A DNA stretch of 8,698 bases from Litorivivens sp047622145 (GTDB lineage: Bacteria > Pseudomonadota > Gammaproteobacteria > Pseudomonadales > Spongiibacteraceae), in NCBI GenBank assembly GCA_047622145.1, contig JBLHMO010000130.1:1-8698 (forward strand). Reading direction: 5' to 3'. How positions within the stretch are numbered: position 1 is the first letter of the stretch; each line of letters begins with the position of its first letter. Positions 6,969 to 8,698 of the stretch are shown in pieces. Under the pieces are notes generated by a model, which saw only the letters and a list, made by a program, of their open reading frames with translations, made no database searches and had not been told where the DNA came from. The position numbers were made by a program, and so were the translations under genes.

Positions 6969-8120
6969 CTATGACAAAGAAGAAGCGATAACAGACGCGT
7001 TGCCAAGCAGCACTTCCTGCTCTTCGTCGCTATAGCCAAGTTCGACCAGTATCTCGCGCGTGTCGTGACCGATCGGCACGGCTTTCCCCGCTTCACCGCC
7101 ATCGGTACGGCTAAAGCGCGGCGCCGTGCGCGCCTGCCAAATGCCATCGCGCTCGACGAAATTGCCACGCGCCCGATTGTGAGGATGATCTTTCGCCTCG
7201 CGCATTGCCAACACCGGACTAACACAGGCATCGCTGTCCTCGAAGATCGTCGTCCACTCATCACGGGTCTTGGTATTAAATACGGCCTGGATGGTCTCTT
7301 TCATTGCGGGCCACTGCTCCGCATCGTACTGATTGGGAAGCGAACCTTTTAAGCCCAGACGCTCGGTAAACACTTGGTAAAACTGTGACTCGATAGCCCC
7401 CACCGCCATGTATTTATGGTCGGCTGTTTCATACACCTCATAAAAAGGCGCCCCGCCATCGAGTATATTGGTGCCACGCTCTTCGGACCAGAAACCGGTT
7501 TGTGAAGCCGAAAAAATACTGGTCATCAACAACGCAGCACCGTCCACCATCGCGGCATCGACAATCTGCCCTTTTCCCGATATTTTTGATTCCAGCAGTG
7601 CGCAGACGAGCCCATAGGCCAGCAACATACCACCGCCACCAAAGTCGCCCACCAGATTCAAGGGAATAACGGGCTTCTCGCCCGCCCGGCCGATAGGGTG
7701 CAGCGCACCGGCAATGGCAATGTAGTTAATATCATGGCCAGCACGCATCGCCAGCGGCCCTTCCCGCCCCCATCCCGTCATGCGACCAATAACCAACTTA
7801 TCATTTAACGCCAGGCACTCATCAGGTCCCAGCCCCAACTTTTCCAACACGCCGGGCCTAAAACCCTCAAGCATGGCGTCCGCCGTTTTCAACAGGCGTT
7901 TGACAACGTCAATACCGCCACTAGTTTTCAGATCCGCGCAAATACAACGCTTGCCGCGGTTCAGCATGTCCAACTCGGTTCGATCATCGGCAAACACTGA
8001 GCCACCCGGGCGCTCCACCCGAATAACTTCCGCCCCCATATCGGCAAGTAGCATGGCCGCAAAGGGGCCTGGGCCAATGCCAGCAATTTCAATAATTCGT
8101 ATTCCGGATAGCGGGCCCAT
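6969..8120 (-). CDS. Alpha-methylacyl-CoA racemase (CoA-transferase family III)
   Basis: The 383-residue protein belongs to CoA-transferase family III (CaiB/BaiF) and reads almost like mycobacterial alpha-methylacyl-CoA racemase (MCR). Shared segments include GPLSGIRIIEIAGIGPGP (3-19), ADMGAEVIRVERP, EGFRPGVLEKLGLGP, RMTGWGREGP, GHDINY, NLVGDFGGG and GAIESQFY, plus SDACVSPVL near the C-terminus. The residues equivalent to the MCR catalytic His126, Asp156 and Glu241 are present as H129, D159 and E244, which favours racemase over plain CoA transferase. The enzyme epimerises 2-methyl-branched acyl-CoAs between R and S forms so beta-oxidation can proceed, as in sterol side-chain, bile-acid-like and pristane/phytane-type catabolism. 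A longer frame opens at ATG 8156, but ATG 8120 has GGGAG at 7 nt and begins where family members begin. The protein extends some 20 residues beyond MCR at the C-terminus. It is divergent from the reductase gene. Confidence 0.9.
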   Translation of the reverse strand: MGPLSGIRIIEIAGIGPGPFAAMLLADMGAEVIRVERPGGSVFADDRTELDMLNRGKRCICADLKTSGGIDVVKRLLKTADAMLEGFRPGVLEKLGLGPDECLALNDKLVIGRMTGWGREGPLAMRAGHDINYIAIAGALHPIGRAGEKPVIPLNLVGDFGGGGMLLAYGLVCALLESKISGKGQIVDAAMVDGAALLMTSIFSASQTGFWSEERGTNILDGGAPFYEVYETADHKYMAVGAIESQFYQVFTERLGLKGSLPNQYDAEQWPAMKETIQAVFNTKTRDEWTTIFEDSDACVSPVLAMREAKDHPHNRARGNFVERDGIWQARTAPRFSRTDGGEAGKAVPIGHDTREILVELGYSDEEQEVLLGNASVIASSLS

Positions 8121-8127
8121 GCACAAA

Positions 8128-8132
8128 CTCCC
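8128..8132 (-). promoter_or_regulatory. Shine-Dalgarno GGGAG deciding the racemase start
   Basis: GGGAG (AGGGAG if extended by one base) lies 7 nt upstream of ATG 8120. The upstream ATG at 8156 has no comparable site and would add 12 residues absent from the family. Confidence 0.7.
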
Positions 8133-8146
8133 TGTCGTGTACTGAC

Positions 8147-8155
8147 AATTTAGCA
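8147..8155 (-). promoter_or_regulatory. Candidate extended -10 for the racemase gene
   Basis: On the minus strand TGCTAAATT resembles an extended -10 (TGn plus 4 of 6 hexamer positions). Its -35 position would fall on the palindrome at 8163-8176, so a protein bound there would block this promoter. This is a weak match judged by eye. Confidence 0.28.
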
Positions 8156-8162
8156 TTACTTT

Positions 8163-8176
8163 TACTTTGCAAAGTA
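8163..8176. promoter_or_regulatory. 14-bp perfect palindrome, candidate operator
   Basis: TACTTTGCAAAGTA is its own reverse complement over 14 bases. It lies in the 174-base divergent gap between the racemase and the reductase, over the expected -35 of the racemase promoter. Such placement is typical of a repressor site, for example of a TetR-type regulator controlling fatty-acid or sterol genes. No regulator gene is in the window, so its identity is unknown. Confidence 0.5.
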
Positions 8177-8186
8177 CCCCATGGGG
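8177..8186. promoter_or_regulatory. 10-bp perfect palindrome abutting the first
   Basis: CCCCATGGGG is a perfect palindrome that begins on the base after the palindrome at 8163-8176, with no gap. It may be part of a composite site, or a coincidence in a GC-rich patch. Confidence 0.35.
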
Positions 8187-8245
8187 GCGCGGATTAAAAC
8201 TGCATTACAAACACCGCCAACACCCGCCGTGAAGTGTTTTTGATT

Positions 8246-8260
8246 TTATCACCGTGGTAA
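8246..8260. promoter_or_regulatory. 15-bp near-palindrome upstream of the reductase
   Basis: TTATCAC and GTGGTAA flank a central C, with 6 of 7 arm positions complementary. It ends 35 bases before the reductase ATG, close enough to act as an operator for that gene. Its sequence differs from the palindromes at 8163-8186. Confidence 0.3.
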
Positions 8261-8298
8261 TGTCTACGCTTTTAGAGCATACGGTAAACAGACCATGA
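8260..8298 (+). CDS. Possible 12-codon leader minicistron
   Basis: An ATG at 8260 opens a 12-residue frame (MSTLLEHTVNRP) whose TGA stop overlaps the reductase ATG as ATGA. The reductase itself lacks a clear Shine-Dalgarno, so ribosomes ending here could restart on it (translational coupling). The minicistron also has no obvious Shine-Dalgarno, and such overlaps arise often by chance, so this is a suggestion only. Confidence 0.18.
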   Translation: MSTLLEHTVNRP

Positions 8299-8698
8299 GC
8301 GAAATAAACAGGCAGTGGATTTTCAGTCAACGACCGTCAGGCTTTGTCGATGACAACACCTTCCAGTATCGCAAGTCACCGCTAGTGCAGCCCGACCTGC
8401 TTAGTGGCGAGGTTCTGGTCAAAAACCTATACCTGAGCTTCGATCCTGCTATGCGCGGCTGGATGGACGACAAACCCAGCTACTTGCCACCCGTCGTCAT
8501 AGGCGAGCCGATGCGGGCATCCGGGATAGGCCAAGTAGTCGCGTCTTCCACGCCGGAGCTGACAGAAGGTAGTCTCGTGATGGGTTTTCTCAACTGGCAG
8601 GAATATGCCCTGCTCGACAAGGACAGTGCTGCACAGCTTCACGTGTTACCAGAAGGTACTCCGCCCGATATGGCCTTATCAGCTTTTGGCGGCACCAG
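8295..8698 (+). CDS. NADP-dependent oxidoreductase, PTGR/CurA-like medium-chain reductase (N-terminus only)
   Basis: The first 134 codons of a zinc-independent medium-chain dehydrogenase/reductase are present; the gene continues past the right edge. The N-terminal QWIFSQRPSG (7-16) and the block YLSFDPAMRGWMDD (46-59) followed by PVVIGEPMRASGIGQVV (66-82) match the prostaglandin reductase / leukotriene B4 12-hydroxydehydrogenase / curcumin reductase group, where the equivalent is LSVDPYMRGRM. FGGT at the cut is the approach to the GGTGLTAY-type helix; the Rossmann nucleotide-binding motif lies outside the window. Such enzymes reduce the C=C bond of alpha,beta-unsaturated ketones and aldehydes with NADPH. 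Start ATG 8295 fits the family start but has only a weak ribosome-binding context. Divergent from the racemase, which suggests shared control. Confidence 0.88.
   Translation, partial: MSEINRQWIFSQRPSGFVDDNTFQYRKSPLVQPDLLSGEVLVKNLYLSFDPAMRGWMDDKPSYLPPVVIGEPMRASGIGQVVASSTPELTEGSLVMGFLNWQEYALLDKDSAAQLHVLPEGTPPDMALSAFGGT

Noticed and set aside
8121..8156. Upstream ATG at 8156 as the racemase start
   Set aside because: No Shine-Dalgarno is present, and the 12 extra residues are not seen at the start of the family.

Overview
The window looks like chromosomal DNA of a marine-type gammaproteobacterium, perhaps Spongiibacteraceae or Halieaceae. This placement rests on the style of the TonB-dependent receptors, the roughly balanced base composition and the mix of lipid-type enzymes; it is by-eye family recognition, not a search. 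No mobile element, RNA gene or CRISPR array is visible.

Layout. The left two thirds (1-5687) hold three consecutive minus-strand genes for close paralogs of one TonB-dependent outer-membrane receptor family. In transcription order they are receptor A (5687-3186), receptor B (3107-588) and receptor C (from 400, running off the left edge with only its first 133 codons present). Upstream of A on the same strand is a small flavodoxin-like FMN protein (6321-5866) that starts with TTG. Divergent from it is a SnoaL-like / ketosteroid-isomerase-related protein (6384-6797). Convergent with that is a CoA-transferase family III protein (8120-6969) that closely resembles mycobacterial alpha-methylacyl-CoA racemase and keeps the catalytic His, Asp and Glu. 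Divergent from the racemase, and cut by the right edge, is the N-terminus of a PTGR/CurA-type NADP-dependent medium-chain oxidoreductase (8295 onward).

How the parts may work together (inference). Alpha-methylacyl-CoA racemase acts on 2-methyl-branched acyl-CoAs such as those from sterol side chains and isoprenoid lipids. The PTGR-type reductase family reduces enones and enals, and the SnoaL fold is common in polyketide and steroid-type metabolism. The window therefore fits an accessory region for uptake (three receptors) and breakdown of a hydrophobic branched, sterol-like or terpenoid substrate. The receptors carry no sign of a siderophore role and no Fur box was seen by eye. TonB, ExbB and ExbD are not in the window.

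Start sites were revised from the longest open frames for three genes using Shine-Dalgarno placement: receptor B, the flavodoxin-like protein and the racemase. The most interesting non-coding structures are two abutting perfect palindromes between the racemase and the reductase, a long near-palindrome in the leader of receptor A, a GC-rich hairpin between receptors A and B, and a 12-codon minicistron overlapping the reductase start by ATGA.
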